DNA of 64,000 nt from Chryseobacterium aquifrigidense (GCF_006716485.1 NZ_VFPD01000002.1:488496-552495), one strand, 5' to 3'. Positions 41,024 through 50,835 are shown, numbered from the stretch's first letter. Numbers and translations are program-made. Notes: generated by a model not told the origin, from the sequence alone.

Positions 41024-43282
41024 TTATTCTCTGTTTTTAACTAATACCCAGCCTGAGTATTTCGTTTCAGTATTGTCTTTATTATTTTCGTTCCATGAAA
41101 TGGTGTACCAGTAAGTCCCTGTAAGTACTTTTTTACCGGAAGCAGTTCCATCCCAGGTAAAGTTTCTCATTTTTCCGGCTTCATATAGTTTGTTGCCATA
41201 TCTGTCATACACAATGAATATCAGATTTTTCTTGTAAGCCAGTGCTGAATAATCAATGAAATCATTTACGTTGTCGCCGTTTGGAGTGATAGCGTTAACT
41301 AGATTAGGAACGGTAATCTGAACTTCAACAGGTGTACAGTTATAAAAATCTTTTACATACACTCTTACTTCTCCTCTTGCTAATCCTGTGAATATATTAC
41401 CCGGCTGCCAATTGACTCCGTCCAGAGAGTATTGATATGGAGGAGTTCCTCCCGCTACATTGACAGTAATGGTGTTGTTGTCAATATCAATGCTGGAGAT
41501 GACAGGATTTGCAGATGCTTTTACATTAACAATCTGTGTAGTGATACAGTTTCCGGTTTTCAGTTTTACCCAATAAGTGCCAACACCTACATCTTTAATA
41601 GATGAGGTTGTTGCTCCTGTACTCCATTCGTAACCATCAAATCCAGATCCTGCATCCAAATCTGTTTTTTCTCCAATACAAATGGTTTTGTCTTTTAAAA
41701 CAGAAGATGTTACAGGAGGTAATACAATAAGGTTGATCTTAGCAATATTAAAGCATCCGTTGGCGTCTGTTACCTTTGCATATACTGCAGTACTTATGGA
41801 TAAATACTGAAGCGGATTCATAATTTCATTGATGCCGTCCAAAGCATTTGCGATGGATGTGTAGTACTTTTTGGCAGCGCCTGCTCCTAAAGTTGTAACA
41901 TCTGCAGTTGTCAAATTAAAAATGGCACTCGTAATATTATTTTCAATGAAACATGATCTCAGGGTGGCTTCTTTTACAGGAGTGTCAGGATAGAATGCCA
42001 ATGTAATTTTTGCTGAACCTGTACATCCCAGAGGAGTGGTTACTTTTACATAAACGACTCCGGGAGCAGATATATAATTGTCAGGATTTTGAATCTCATT
42101 CGTATCTGCATTGAGGTCTGCTAAAGTTTTATAATATTTTTTTGTAACACCTAAAACATTGGTTACAGCTGCTGTATTCAGGTTGAAGGCTGCTGTTCCG
42201 GCTTTGTTATTATTACATACTGTAATCGTCTTATCTTCCGCTTTGAAAGGGGCAAGGTCGAGTAAAATTTTACCATCCGGGTTGTCACAGAGCAATCCTG
42301 CATTATCTTTAATAACAACTGTAACTGTTGTATTGGCATTGAACTGATAATTGGCTGGAGTAGCAATAGGTGTAGAACTTCCAAATGGAAAATAGGTAAA
42401 TGTATAATTGGAAGGGTTGTTGACAAATTGCGAATTGAAAGAAGTCAGGTTTACAGACCCGTATCCTGTTGTAGGATTAGGACAGAATGACTGTGTTGCT
42501 GAATTCTGTAAAATTGGAACTTTATCCGTATAAATTTTTACATTTTTAATGGAATGTCTTGATCTTGCACCTCCTGTAGAAGCTGAAAAACCAAAATATC
42601 CTACAGTCATTGCAGCAGCAGCACCTGAAGGCGCAAAAGACTGATTGCAAATTACATTCCCATCTATTGTTATTTTTATAATCCAGCTGGTAGGAGCTGC
42701 AGGATCTACCTGTGCCGTTACTTCCACATGTTTGAAAGTTGTTCCCTGGAAAGGTTGTGTAGTATTCAGATCCGGGGAGTGGAAAGAACTTCCGGGAACA
42801 TTAAAAAATTCGACATTATTGTTGTCAGTGGTGTTTTGAACCAGCCCATAGCCAACGTGTACCTTACTCATGGTAGCCGTTGTGGTATTGTTGTAAGTGT
42901 CAAGTCCTACCACAAGACCAACTGCATTTTGAGATACTCCAAGGCCTGAGCCTAATACGCTGGCTACCGGAGGATTGGCAAGATACCAGAAGGCAATTCC
43001 ATCCCCGTTAGAGGTTTGGTTGGAGTCCATTCTGAAATCAAATTCCACTCTCCATTTGTCACAATATTTTAAATTGATTGGGTCATTCAGCCTGATAGAG
43101 CCGGACTGGTTGTTGGTATCCGGGGTAAGCTGAATAAAATCTGTGTTTACCTGAGTGGGAGAAACCATTGTCCATCCGGTAGTGTTCACTGGGTTTCCAA
43201 TAAGCTGATACGTCTGAGCAAAGGACTTCCCAGCTATACAGAGTAAAAAAACAGATAAATACAATAATAGATTTTTATTCAT
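41024..43282 (-). CDS. T9SS type B surface protein with lectin-like N-terminal domain (paralogue 2)
   Basis: A 752-residue close paralogue of the neighbouring protein, with the same order: signal peptide (1-22, ending FAQ), lectin-like domain (GDGIAFWYLANPP, GLVVGLDTYNN), two Cys-containing repeats, a PKD-like unit (YEWSTGATTSSI), an SprB-like unit and the type B sorting domain ending GWVLVKNRE. The middle and C-terminal parts resemble paralogue 3 (45740) as much as paralogue 1; the sorting domain is nearer to paralogue 3 (KKNLIFIVYDRYGNKL). This suggests exchange between copies. Likely an adhesin. Carbohydrate binding is inferred from fold only. Confidence 0.9.
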   Translation of the reverse strand: MNKNLLLYLSVFLLCIAGKSFAQTYQLIGNPVNTTGWTMVSPTQVNTDFIQLTPDTNNQSGSIRLNDPINLKYCDKWRVEFDFRMDSNQTSNGDGIAFWYLANPPVASVLGSGLGVSQNAVGLVVGLDTYNNTTTATMSKVHVGYGLVQNTTDNNNVEFFNVPGSSFHSPDLNTTQPFQGTTFKHVEVTAQVDPAAPTSWIIKITIDGNVICNQSFAPSGAAAAMTVGYFGFSASTGGARSRHSIKNVKIYTDKVPILQNSATQSFCPNPTTGYGSVNLTSFNSQFVNNPSNYTFTYFPFGSSTPIATPANYQFNANTTVTVVIKDNAGLLCDNPDGKILLDLAPFKAEDKTITVCNNNKAGTAAFNLNTAAVTNVLGVTKKYYKTLADLNADTNEIQNPDNYISAPGVVYVKVTTPLGCTGSAKITLAFYPDTPVKEATLRSCFIENNITSAIFNLTTADVTTLGAGAAKKYYTSIANALDGINEIMNPLQYLSISTAVYAKVTDANGCFNIAKINLIVLPPVTSSVLKDKTICIGEKTDLDAGSGFDGYEWSTGATTSSIKDVGVGTYWVKLKTGNCITTQIVNVKASANPVISSIDIDNNTITVNVAGGTPPYQYSLDGVNWQPGNIFTGLARGEVRVYVKDFYNCTPVEVQITVPNLVNAITPNGDNVNDFIDYSALAYKKNLIFIVYDRYGNKLYEAGKMRNFTWDGTASGKKVLTGTYWYTISWNENNKDNTETKYSGWVLVKNRE

Positions 43283-43447
43283 TTATAATGGGACTTAGAT
43301 TAATATGTAAAGATATTAAATCCCAATTAAATAATGTGTATTTAATGTTAATTTCGCTTAAATTTTAATAATATTTTAAAAAAATACTGCTAATTATGAT
43401 ATAATGCTGAATATTATAGTAGGTAATACGTATTTGCATTAATTAAA

Positions 43448-43924
43448 TTAAAATAAAGAATTGTTATCCAAACTCTCAAAATACGTATCAATTTCAAGAT
43501 TCGGAGAACTGGCTGCTGCTACCGCTAATTTATCGCAAAGTTCGTTTTCAAAGTGTCCTGCATGTCCCTTTACCCAATGCATTTTAGGGGTGTGTTTGTT
43601 GTAAAGTTCAACAAATTTTTTCCAGAGATCAGGGTTCTTTACATTTTTCCAACCCCTTTTTATCCATCCGGCAATCCAGTTTTGGTTGATCGCATCAGAT
43701 ACGTATTTGCTGTCTGTGTACACGTGGATTTCATTTTCTGTGGATTTCAGTTTTTCCAACGCAGTAATGACAGCCAGAAGCTCCATTCTGTTGTTGGTGG
43801 TTTTACGAAAACCTTTTGAAAATGTTTTCTGATAGTTTTTTTCAGGAACGCGCATGAGAATTCCATATCCGCCTTTCCCGGGATTTCCGCTGCACGCTCC
43901 GTCCGTATAAATTTCGATTCTCAA
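43448..43924 (-). CDS. rnhA: ribonuclease HI
   Basis: A 158-residue enzyme cutting RNA in RNA-DNA hybrids, for example in replication primers and R-loops. The catalytic acidic residues are present: Asp8 (YTDGACSGNPG), Glu48 (NNRMELL), Asp71 (YTDSKYV) and Asp131 (ELCDKLA), with His124 in the GHAGHFENE loop. The basic WIKRGWKN handle region is present. Length matches E. coli RNase HI. It follows dnaB by 69 bp on the same strand, so the two replication genes may form a unit inserted among the surface-protein paralogues. Confidence 0.96.
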   Translation of the reverse strand: MRIEIYTDGACSGNPGKGGYGILMRVPEKNYQKTFSKGFRKTTNNRMELLAVITALEKLKSTENEIHVYTDSKYVSDAINQNWIAGWIKRGWKNVKNPDLWKKFVELYNKHTPKMHWVKGHAGHFENELCDKLAVAAASSPNLEIDTYFESLDNNSLF

Positions 43925-43993
43925 ATCTGCTTTTTAAAAATTGATGTATTGACTGTACAATGAAACTGAATGGATCTGAACTTTAGTCTTCGC

Positions 43994-45583
43994 CTAAAAA
44001 GGGAAGTCATCATCATCATCAAAATCATTCATTGAAGATCCTGAAAGTTTTGAACTGTCCGGAAGGTCAAATGCTGCTCCTGGCTGAATCGTTGTTTTGA
44101 TCTTGTCAAATCCACTTGGCTCTCCGAAGTTGGAAGGATATCCTCCTCCGGCCCCACCATCAAGCGCAGCTTCGATATCACCGAATTTTGCAAAATGTTT
44201 TAAGAATGATAATCTGACATCTGCCGTAGCACCATTTCTGTGTTTTGCAATAATCAGTTCGGCCTGGTTTTCTGTAGAGGTTTCCTGTCCTTCCTCATCA
44301 TTATCCCAAACTGTAATTTTATAATACTCCGGTCTGAAGATGAAAGATACAATATCTGCATCCTGCTCGATTGCTCCGGATTCCCTCAGGTCTGAAAGCT
44401 GAGGTCTTTTTCCCGGACGGGCTTCTACACTTCTCGAAAGCTGCGAAAGAGCAATCACCGGTACGTTAAGTTCTTTTGCAATTGCTTTTAATGAACGTGA
44501 AATCATGGAAATCTCCTGTTCACGGTTTCCAACTCCTTTTCCGCTGCTGCTACCTGCTGTCATCAGCTGAAGGTAGTCGACCATGATCAGTCTTACTCCA
44601 TGCTGCATCACCAATCTTCGGCATTTTGCACGGAAGTCGAATATGGAAAGGGAAGGGGTTTCATCGATATATAAAGGAGCATTCTCCAGTTCAGATACAT
44701 TGGAGAATAGTCTTTGCCATTCTTCGTCATCCAGGGTTCCTTTTCTTAGTTTCTCTGACGAGATTCTTGTTTCAGAAGCAATCATTCTGGTGATAAGCTG
44801 TACGGAGGCCATCTCGAGTGAGAAAAGAGCCATAGGGATTTTGTGTCCTACCGCAATATTTCTTGCCATCGAAAGAAGAAATGCTGTTTTACCCATCGCC
44901 GGACGGGCTGCAATAATGATAAGGTCAGAATTCTGCCATCCACCGGTTTCCTTATCCACATCTCTGAATCCTGAAGGAACTCCGGAAAGCCCTTGTTTGT
45001 CTTTTAGAGATTTAATGGTATCAATGGCTTGTTTTACCAATGAGTTGGCAGTATCAAATCCTTTCTTAATGGTTCCGTTGGTGATCTCAAAGAAAGATTG
45101 TTCCGCTTTATCCAGAAGTTCAAAAACATCTGTTGATTCCTTGTAGGAAGAATCAATAACATTGGCAGAAACGTTAATAAGGCTTCTTAAAATATACTTT
45201 TCAAGAATAACACGTACATGATATTCGATATGGGCAGAAGAACTTACTCCCATGGTAAGATCAATAATGTAATGATCACCACCTGCCTGACTCAGTTTAT
45301 CTTCTTTTTTTAAATCCTGAATGATTGTCATTAGGTCTACCGGGTGGTTACCTTCATACAATTTTAGGATAGTAGAAAAGATGACCTGATGTCTGGGATC
45401 ATAAAATACCTCTGGAGTAAGAAGGTCAATGGAATGGTCAAGTCCTTTTTTGTCAATCAAAAAAGTTCCGATAACCAGTCTTTCAAAATCTACTGCATTG
45501 GGAGGCATTTTTCCATCCGCAATAGACAATTCTCTTGCAAAGTTTCCGTGTGTCAGGGATGATAATGTTTCTTTCTGCGCCAT
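43994..45583 (-). CDS. dnaB: replicative DNA helicase
   Basis: A 529-residue hexameric helicase at the replication fork. It has an N-terminal helical domain (~25-125), a linker, then a RecA-like core with Walker A ARPAMGKT (~226-233), Walker B LIMVDYLQLM (~330-339) and the DLRESGAIEQDADIV motif (~395-409). The C-terminus ends in an acidic DFDDDDDFPF tail. The PPNAVDFERLVIG start of the helical domain matches standard DnaB (usually PPxxxEAE). No intein is present. A TATCTTTG -7 box lies five bases upstream of the ATG, so the leader is very short. Confidence 0.97.
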   Translation of the reverse strand: MAQKETLSSLTHGNFARELSIADGKMPPNAVDFERLVIGTFLIDKKGLDHSIDLLTPEVFYDPRHQVIFSTILKLYEGNHPVDLMTIIQDLKKEDKLSQAGGDHYIIDLTMGVSSSAHIEYHVRVILEKYILRSLINVSANVIDSSYKESTDVFELLDKAEQSFFEITNGTIKKGFDTANSLVKQAIDTIKSLKDKQGLSGVPSGFRDVDKETGGWQNSDLIIIAARPAMGKTAFLLSMARNIAVGHKIPMALFSLEMASVQLITRMIASETRISSEKLRKGTLDDEEWQRLFSNVSELENAPLYIDETPSLSIFDFRAKCRRLVMQHGVRLIMVDYLQLMTAGSSSGKGVGNREQEISMISRSLKAIAKELNVPVIALSQLSRSVEARPGKRPQLSDLRESGAIEQDADIVSFIFRPEYYKITVWDNDEEGQETSTENQAELIIAKHRNGATADVRLSFLKHFAKFGDIEAALDGGAGGGYPSNFGEPSGFDKIKTTIQPGAAFDLPDSSKLSGSSMNDFDDDDDFPF

Positions 45584-45587
45584 GGTG

Positions 45588-45595
45588 CAAAGATA
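45588..45595 (-). promoter_or_regulatory. TAnnTTTG -7 box of dnaB
   Basis: TATCTTTG on the minus strand ends four bases before the dnaB ATG (45583). No correctly spaced -33 TTTG is apparent. The mRNA would be leaderless or nearly so. Confidence 0.5.
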
Positions 45596-45690
45596 GTTTA
45601 TTTAAAAAATAATAAAAAAATAGTATTCAACAAATTATTAGCAGTCTTTCGTAAAATGCTGTAAACAGGAGGTTGCTCTTGTTGATAAAA

Positions 45691-45717
45691 AAAATCACCT
45701 CAGTCTGAGGTGATTTT
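45691..45717 (-). terminator. intrinsic terminator of the third T9SS surface-protein gene
   Basis: AAAATCACCTCA/TGAGGTGATTTT stem with loop GTC (45703-45705) and A/T-runs on both sides. It lies 23 bp past the stop. Confidence 0.9.
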
Positions 45718-45739
45718 TTTTTAAAGGTGAAGTAAAAAC

Positions 45740-47887
45740 TTACTCTTTATTTTTTACCAGTACCCATCCGGAATATTTGGTTTCGGTACTGTTTTTATTG
45801 TTTTCATTCCATGAGATCGTATACCAGTAAGTTCCGGTTGGAATTTTCTTACCAAAGGCAGTTCCGTCCCAAGTGAAGTTGTTGAACTTCTTAGCTTCGT
45901 GAAGTTTGTTTCCATATCTGTCATATACAATGAAGATCAGGTTTTTCTTGTAAGCTAATGCTGAGTAATCAATAACATCATTTACGTTATCTCCGTTCGG
46001 GGTAATCGCGTTGATAAGATTTGGAACTGTTATGGTTACCTGGATAGGGGTACAGTTGTAAGTATCTTTTACATAAATTGTATTCTCTCCTCTTGGAAGT
46101 CCTGTAAATACGTTGGAATCCTGCCAGTTAACGCCATCTACAGAATATTTGTAAGGAGGAACTCCTCCTGTGGCTGTTACTGTGATATTGTTATTGGTAA
46201 TTTCTATTCCTGAAACCACTGGTTGAAGGCTCGCATGTACACGTACTTCCTGAAGCGTGAAACATTTTCCGGTCTGAAGTTTAACCCAATAAACACCAAC
46301 TCCTACGTTGCTGATGGATTGTGTAGTTTCACCTGTGCTCCATTCGTAGCTTACAAATCCAGGTCCCGCATCCAAAGTAGTTTTGGCTTCAGCACAAATT
46401 GTTTTATCTTTTAACACCGCTGATTTTACAGGAGGTAATACAATCAGTTGTATTTTAGCAATTGAATAACACTGTTTGTCATTATCTACTCTTGCATATA
46501 CTGTCTTGCTTTCTGAAAGATAATTAAATGCTGCTGATATAGGATTGGTCTGTGCTTTTGCATCAGCTACTGTAGTATAATACTTAATAATAGTTCCTGT
46601 AGGTGTTGGAACAGGTACACCGATATCTGCCTTGGAAAGATCAAATATTGAACGTGTAACGTCATTATCGATATAGCAATTCTGAAGTACAGCATCTTTC
46701 AATACCACCGCTGGATAGAATAATAGTCTGATTGTAGTGGTTGCAATACATCCAAAAGAAGAAACTACTTTTACATATACAGTTGATTCAGCAGAAACGT
46801 AGTTGGCAGGATCTGTAATTTCATTGATTTCTGCATTCATATCTGCAACTGTAGCATAATACTTAATAGTTGCACCCGTGCCTCCAAATACATTGGCAGT
46901 TGTTAAATTATATTTTGCAGTACCAGCTCCATTATTATTACAAGAGTATAATGTGGCTGTATTGGCTGTGATTCCCACATTGACAAACTTGAATTTCCCT
47001 GTTATGAAACATCCGTTGATAGGATTGTCCGGATTGCTTGGATCCTGGTATACAACTCTGTAATAATATGTTGTTGTTCCATCTACAGTAGTTACTGTAA
47101 GAGGATTCTGTCCTGTAAGGGCATCGTTGGTTGTTTTGTGATAAGTAACCTTGAAGTTAGGGCTGTTTCCGTTAACAATAGCTGCCGAAAGTGTTGTGAA
47201 ATCAAACTGGGTAGGCAATGCACAAACCATTACCTGATTGGGATCATTAGGAGTGGCTCCCGGAATACCCGGCGCGATAAATGGGTTAGGAGAAAGAACA
47301 GGATCATTAAATGCCGAACTTAAACTGGCAGTACCTGACCATTCTAAAGAGAAACCATTAACGGATCTACTGAAGTTGTCAATAACCAGGTAATAAGTTT
47401 GGCCTACCAATACATCCATATAAGGACTCCATTTCCCATTGTTCATGCTGGATGTAACACCGGGAGGATTGGTAGGGAATACTGCAGGTGGAGCAAGAGT
47501 CAGATCCAGACCCGTATCTCCTGGAGTACCACTATAGTTACATCTTATAGGCTGTATGAAGACGTGGTCAGCATTCTGTAATGAAGCACAGCCATTTGCT
47601 GTAGGTCCATAAACTGCAAAATCGTAATCATCACCCTGATCGTTAGGTTTTATTTTAAATGCCAGCGTTCCTGGTGTGGATACAGTGAAGGTATACCAAA
47701 CTGTATATCTTTCATTGGTGCTGAGACATCCTCCGTTTTGATTAAGAATTTCTATAATATTCCCCGGGCCTGAAGGGGTATAAGAAATGTCAGAATTACC
47801 ACAGATGGGAATTGCTGTGACACAGTCTGACTGTGAATAGGCCATTTGCGCTATCAATAAAATAAAAAGAAGTAATATTTTTTTCAT
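45740..47887 (-). CDS. T9SS type B surface protein (paralogue 3, non-lectin N-terminus)
   Basis: A 715-residue secreted protein. Signal peptide 1-18 (ends AYSQ). Instead of a lectin fold the N-terminus carries ~190 residues beginning DCVTAIPICGNSDISYTP with VWYTFTVSTPGTLAFKI and GQTYYLVIDNFS, a beta-sandwich common to T9SS type B proteins. A ~100-residue linker region (VMVCALPTQFDF) leads to two Cys-containing repeats, a PKD-like YEWSTGETTQSI unit, an SprB-like GGVPPYKYSVDGVNW unit and the type B sorting domain ending VKNKE. Gene and terminator are independent of dnaB on the other side. Probable adhesin or matrix component. Confidence 0.9.
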   Translation of the reverse strand: MKKILLLFILLIAQMAYSQSDCVTAIPICGNSDISYTPSGPGNIIEILNQNGGCLSTNERYTVWYTFTVSTPGTLAFKIKPNDQGDDYDFAVYGPTANGCASLQNADHVFIQPIRCNYSGTPGDTGLDLTLAPPAVFPTNPPGVTSSMNNGKWSPYMDVLVGQTYYLVIDNFSRSVNGFSLEWSGTASLSSAFNDPVLSPNPFIAPGIPGATPNDPNQVMVCALPTQFDFTTLSAAIVNGNSPNFKVTYHKTTNDALTGQNPLTVTTVDGTTTYYYRVVYQDPSNPDNPINGCFITGKFKFVNVGITANTATLYSCNNNGAGTAKYNLTTANVFGGTGATIKYYATVADMNAEINEITDPANYVSAESTVYVKVVSSFGCIATTTIRLLFYPAVVLKDAVLQNCYIDNDVTRSIFDLSKADIGVPVPTPTGTIIKYYTTVADAKAQTNPISAAFNYLSESKTVYARVDNDKQCYSIAKIQLIVLPPVKSAVLKDKTICAEAKTTLDAGPGFVSYEWSTGETTQSISNVGVGVYWVKLQTGKCFTLQEVRVHASLQPVVSGIEITNNNITVTATGGVPPYKYSVDGVNWQDSNVFTGLPRGENTIYVKDTYNCTPIQVTITVPNLINAITPNGDNVNDVIDYSALAYKKNLIFIVYDRYGNKLHEAKKFNNFTWDGTAFGKKIPTGTYWYTISWNENNKNSTETKYSGWVLVKNKE

Positions 47888-47950
47888 TGTTAAAACTTTT
47901 TTTGTTAAACAAACTTGAAATCAATAAATTTTTATCATTATTTGTAAAAG

Positions 47951-47974
47951 AAAAAGCCGCCAAAGCGGCTTTTT
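47951..47974 (-). terminator. intrinsic terminator of the fourth T9SS surface-protein gene
   Basis: AAAAAGCCGC/GCGGCTTTTT stem (47951-47960 with 47965-47974) with a CAAA loop and an A-run on the plus strand. Confidence 0.92.
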
Positions 47975-47989
47975 ATATTGTAAGGTGTT

Positions 47990-50062
47990 TTATTCTCTGT
48001 TTTTTACAACAATCCAACCTGAAAACTTGAAAGGAGTGTTCTTCTTATCATTCTCGTTCCATGTTACAGAATACCAGTAAGTACCTGTTGGAATGTTCTT
48101 ACCACCAATTCTACCATCCCATTTGTAACCGTTGGATTTATCTCCCTGGTGGATTTTTGTTCCATATCTGTCAAAGATACTCAAAATAAGGTTCTGTTTA
48201 TCAGCCATAGCAGAATAATCTACCACATCATTCACGCCATCCCCGTTTGGAGTAATCATATTGATAAGGTTAGGAACAACAACATTCACTTCAATAGGTT
48301 CGCAGTCGTAAGCATCTTTTACATACACTTTGTAAGTTCCTCTTGCTACATTGGAGAATACATTAGACGGCTGCCATAAAATTTTATCCATTGAATACTG
48401 ATAATCAGGAGTTCCTCCGATAACATTGATTGTTAATGTAGTGTTGTTAATATCGATGTTTGTTACTACCGGTTGCTCAGAAGGATAAACGGTTACTTTT
48501 TGAGTGGCAACACATTCTCCCGTTTTTAATTTTACCCAGTAAACTCCTACTCCTACGTCTTTAATAGACTGTGTTGTAGCTCCTGTGCTCCATTCATAGC
48601 TTTTGAATCCAGGTCCGGCATCTAAAGTGGTAGTGTCTTCCATACAGATAATTTTGTCTTTCAGAACACTGGATGTTACCGGAGCAATTACTGTTAAACC
48701 GATTTTTACCACTACATAACATCCTCTCGTGTCAGATACTCTTACGTATACCAAACCGCTTGGTGCAATATAATTAGCATTTAAAATCTCGTTGGTTCCA
48801 TCAATGGCATCTGTCAGTGAAGGGAAGTATTTTTTAGTAATACCTGCCTGCGGAGTAATTACAGCGGCATTATCAAGGTTGAATAAAGCAGTCGAAGGAT
48901 TTGCTTCAATAAAGCATGATCTCAATTCTGCATCCTTTGCAATAATTTGCGGATAGAACTTAAGGGTAATTTCTGCAATATCAGTACATCCGAATACAGA
49001 GGTTACTTTTACATATATTTTACCTTCTGCAGAAACAAACTGATAGATATTGGTGATCTCATTGATTGAGTTGTTCAGATCATATAAAGTATAATAATAT
49101 TTTTTAGTTGCTGTAGGATCAGCAAAAACTGCAGCAGTTGTAAGATCATACATTGCAGTACCTGCATTGTTGTTATTACAGCTTGTTAGCGTTACATCGG
49201 TAGCTGTGATAGTACCATCTTTAAATTTAAATTTACCAGTCTGTCTACATTTGTTAATAGGACTGTTAGGGTTAGTCGGATCGGTATAATTGATACTGTA
49301 GAAATAAACACCAACAGGAGTAACTGTTTGAGGCCCAACAAGAGGGTTGTTACCAGTTAAGGCATCATTCTGACTTGTGTGGTAGCTAATGCTGAAGTTA
49401 GGGTTGCCGTTAAGAATTCCTGCTGATAATGATGCGAAATCAAAACTTGCAGGATTTGAACATATCACCACTTCTCTTGGGTCAGTAGGGTTGGCTCCCG
49501 GAATACCAGGTGGGATAAATGGATGAGGCTGTATATTCGGATCGGTGAACGGAGAAGATAGAGTAGCCGTTCCGCCCCATGATAATTTGAATCCGTTCGC
49601 TGTTTCTCTGTGGTTATTTACAATTAAATAGTAAGTCTGACCAGGCAATACATCCATGTATTTTACCCATTTGTCTCCTGTAGCGTCCTCACTAAGGTCT
49701 GTAGCGGTCATATTAAGACCTGTATTTCCACTTTGCCCGGAATAAGAACAACGTATTGGAGTTCCCAGATTTCCGCAAGATTTGTTGGGTCCGTATACTC
49801 CAAAGTCATAATCATCTCCCTGGTCGTTAGGGATGATTTCAAACGTAAGTGTTCCGCCGGTAGCAATGGTGAAAGAATACCATACAGAGTACTTTTCGTC
49901 AGAAGTTAAACATCCACCCAGGTCTTCTGCAATATCTCCATGCCCGCCTGGTGTATATGAGATGTCCGAGTTACCACAGACTGCCATTGCAGTATTACAA
50001 TCTGATTGAGCAAATAAAATATGTGAAAATATGATTAATAAAACAAGTAATGTTTTTTTCAT
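47990..50062 (-). CDS. T9SS type B surface protein (paralogue 4, non-lectin N-terminus)
   Basis: The start is set at the ATG at 50062 (MKKTLLVLL), giving 690 residues; seven codons of the open frame upstream are unneeded. Architecture matches paralogue 3: signal peptide, N-terminal domain opening DCNTAMAVCGNSDISYTP, two Cys repeats, a PKD-like YEWSTGATTQSI unit, an SprB-like GGTPDYQYSMDKILW unit and the type B sorting domain (MITPNGDGVNDVVDYSA to GWIVVKNRE). The sorting domain resembles paralogue 1 more than paralogue 3. Likely secreted to the surface by T9SS; ligand unknown. Confidence 0.9.
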   Translation of the reverse strand: MKKTLLVLLIIFSHILFAQSDCNTAMAVCGNSDISYTPGGHGDIAEDLGGCLTSDEKYSVWYSFTIATGGTLTFEIIPNDQGDDYDFGVYGPNKSCGNLGTPIRCSYSGQSGNTGLNMTATDLSEDATGDKWVKYMDVLPGQTYYLIVNNHRETANGFKLSWGGTATLSSPFTDPNIQPHPFIPPGIPGANPTDPREVVICSNPASFDFASLSAGILNGNPNFSISYHTSQNDALTGNNPLVGPQTVTPVGVYFYSINYTDPTNPNSPINKCRQTGKFKFKDGTITATDVTLTSCNNNNAGTAMYDLTTAAVFADPTATKKYYYTLYDLNNSINEITNIYQFVSAEGKIYVKVTSVFGCTDIAEITLKFYPQIIAKDAELRSCFIEANPSTALFNLDNAAVITPQAGITKKYFPSLTDAIDGTNEILNANYIAPSGLVYVRVSDTRGCYVVVKIGLTVIAPVTSSVLKDKIICMEDTTTLDAGPGFKSYEWSTGATTQSIKDVGVGVYWVKLKTGECVATQKVTVYPSEQPVVTNIDINNTTLTINVIGGTPDYQYSMDKILWQPSNVFSNVARGTYKVYVKDAYDCEPIEVNVVVPNLINMITPNGDGVNDVVDYSAMADKQNLILSIFDRYGTKIHQGDKSNGYKWDGRIGGKNIPTGTYWYSVTWNENDKKNTPFKFSGWIVVKNRE

Positions 50063-50179
50063 GAGAATTAATTTTAAAAACAAATATTAAAAGTGTTTAA
50101 TTACTAAGGAAATGTTGTTTTTCATCTGATACAAAATAATGTTTCTCTGAATATTCAATGAATTGTAGGCTTTCATATC

Positions 50180-50217
50180 AAAAAAAAACTGATCGCCCTG
50201 ATGTACTCAGGAGATCA
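50180..50217 (-). terminator. intrinsic terminator of the TPR-like gene
   Basis: TGATC/GATCA outer stem (50190-50194 with 50213-50217) with inner CCTGA/TCAGG pairs, then a long T-run on the minus strand (50189-50181). Confidence 0.82.
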
Positions 50218-50232
50218 TGCATTTTCTTACTG

Positions 50233-50835
50233 TTAATTTGTTCCGATCAGCTGTTTTCCCCAGCTGGGTGAACTGGATGAAGCGTCTGATGTTTCAAATT
50301 CTTTAGCTGCTTTTTGATACAACTTTATAGCTTCCGTCTTGTTTCCCTGTTTTTCAGCGATTTCAGCTTTTAAAAAAGAAAGCCTTGGATTATTCTTTAA
50401 GGTTTCTGCTTTATTCATGAAACTTGTCACGGTCTTTAATTCCTTTTGAGGGTCTGCTGCTGTTTTTATTCTGATTTTCTGAAAATGAATAAGGGCAAGA
50501 AGCAGATTTACTTCTCCATTATTCTTTTCAGAAGCAAGAGCCTGCATTGCCAGTTTTCTTGCGGACTCATTAGGTTCTCCAAGAGGACTGTTCGGGCTGT
50601 TCTTTAAAAGGAAATTGGTTTTAAGATACAAGGCTGCTGCTGCATAGTAATTAGCCTGCCATTTTTCTGAAGTTTTAGCTGCTGAAAACTTAGAAAAAAG
50701 CATATCGTAGTCGTTTTCTGTTTTAGCATTATTGAATTGTAAAACAGATTGTTGTAAGGTTTGATCTGAAAAAAATTGAGCATTCATCAGAGAACCTGTC
50801 ACGAGAAAGCTCAAAATTAGTAAAAGTTTAGTCAT
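50233..50835 (-). CDS. exported TPR-like protein of unknown function
   Basis: A 200-residue protein with a signal peptide (1-20, ends MNAQ). The mature part is all helical, with TPR-like helical pairs: YYAAAALYLKTNFLL, ARKLAMQALASEKNNGEVNLLLALIHFQK, LSFLKAEIAEKQGNKTEAIKLYQKAAKEF. The last pair fits a classical TPR. A Ser-rich tail (SDASSSSPSWGKQLIG) follows. Related small periplasmic proteins occur widely in flavobacteria, but no function is assigned. Single gene with its own terminator. Confidence 0.7.
   Translation of the reverse strand: MTKLLLILSFLVTGSLMNAQFFSDQTLQQSVLQFNNAKTENDYDMLFSKFSAAKTSEKWQANYYAAAALYLKTNFLLKNSPNSPLGEPNESARKLAMQALASEKNNGEVNLLLALIHFQKIRIKTAADPQKELKTVTSFMNKAETLKNNPRLSFLKAEIAEKQGNKTEAIKLYQKAAKEFETSDASSSSPSWGKQLIGTN

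Noticed and set aside
38627..50062. Adhesin array as a prophage tail-fibre region
   Set aside because: All four carry Sec signal peptides and T9SS type B sorting domains. There are no phage structural genes or integrase.
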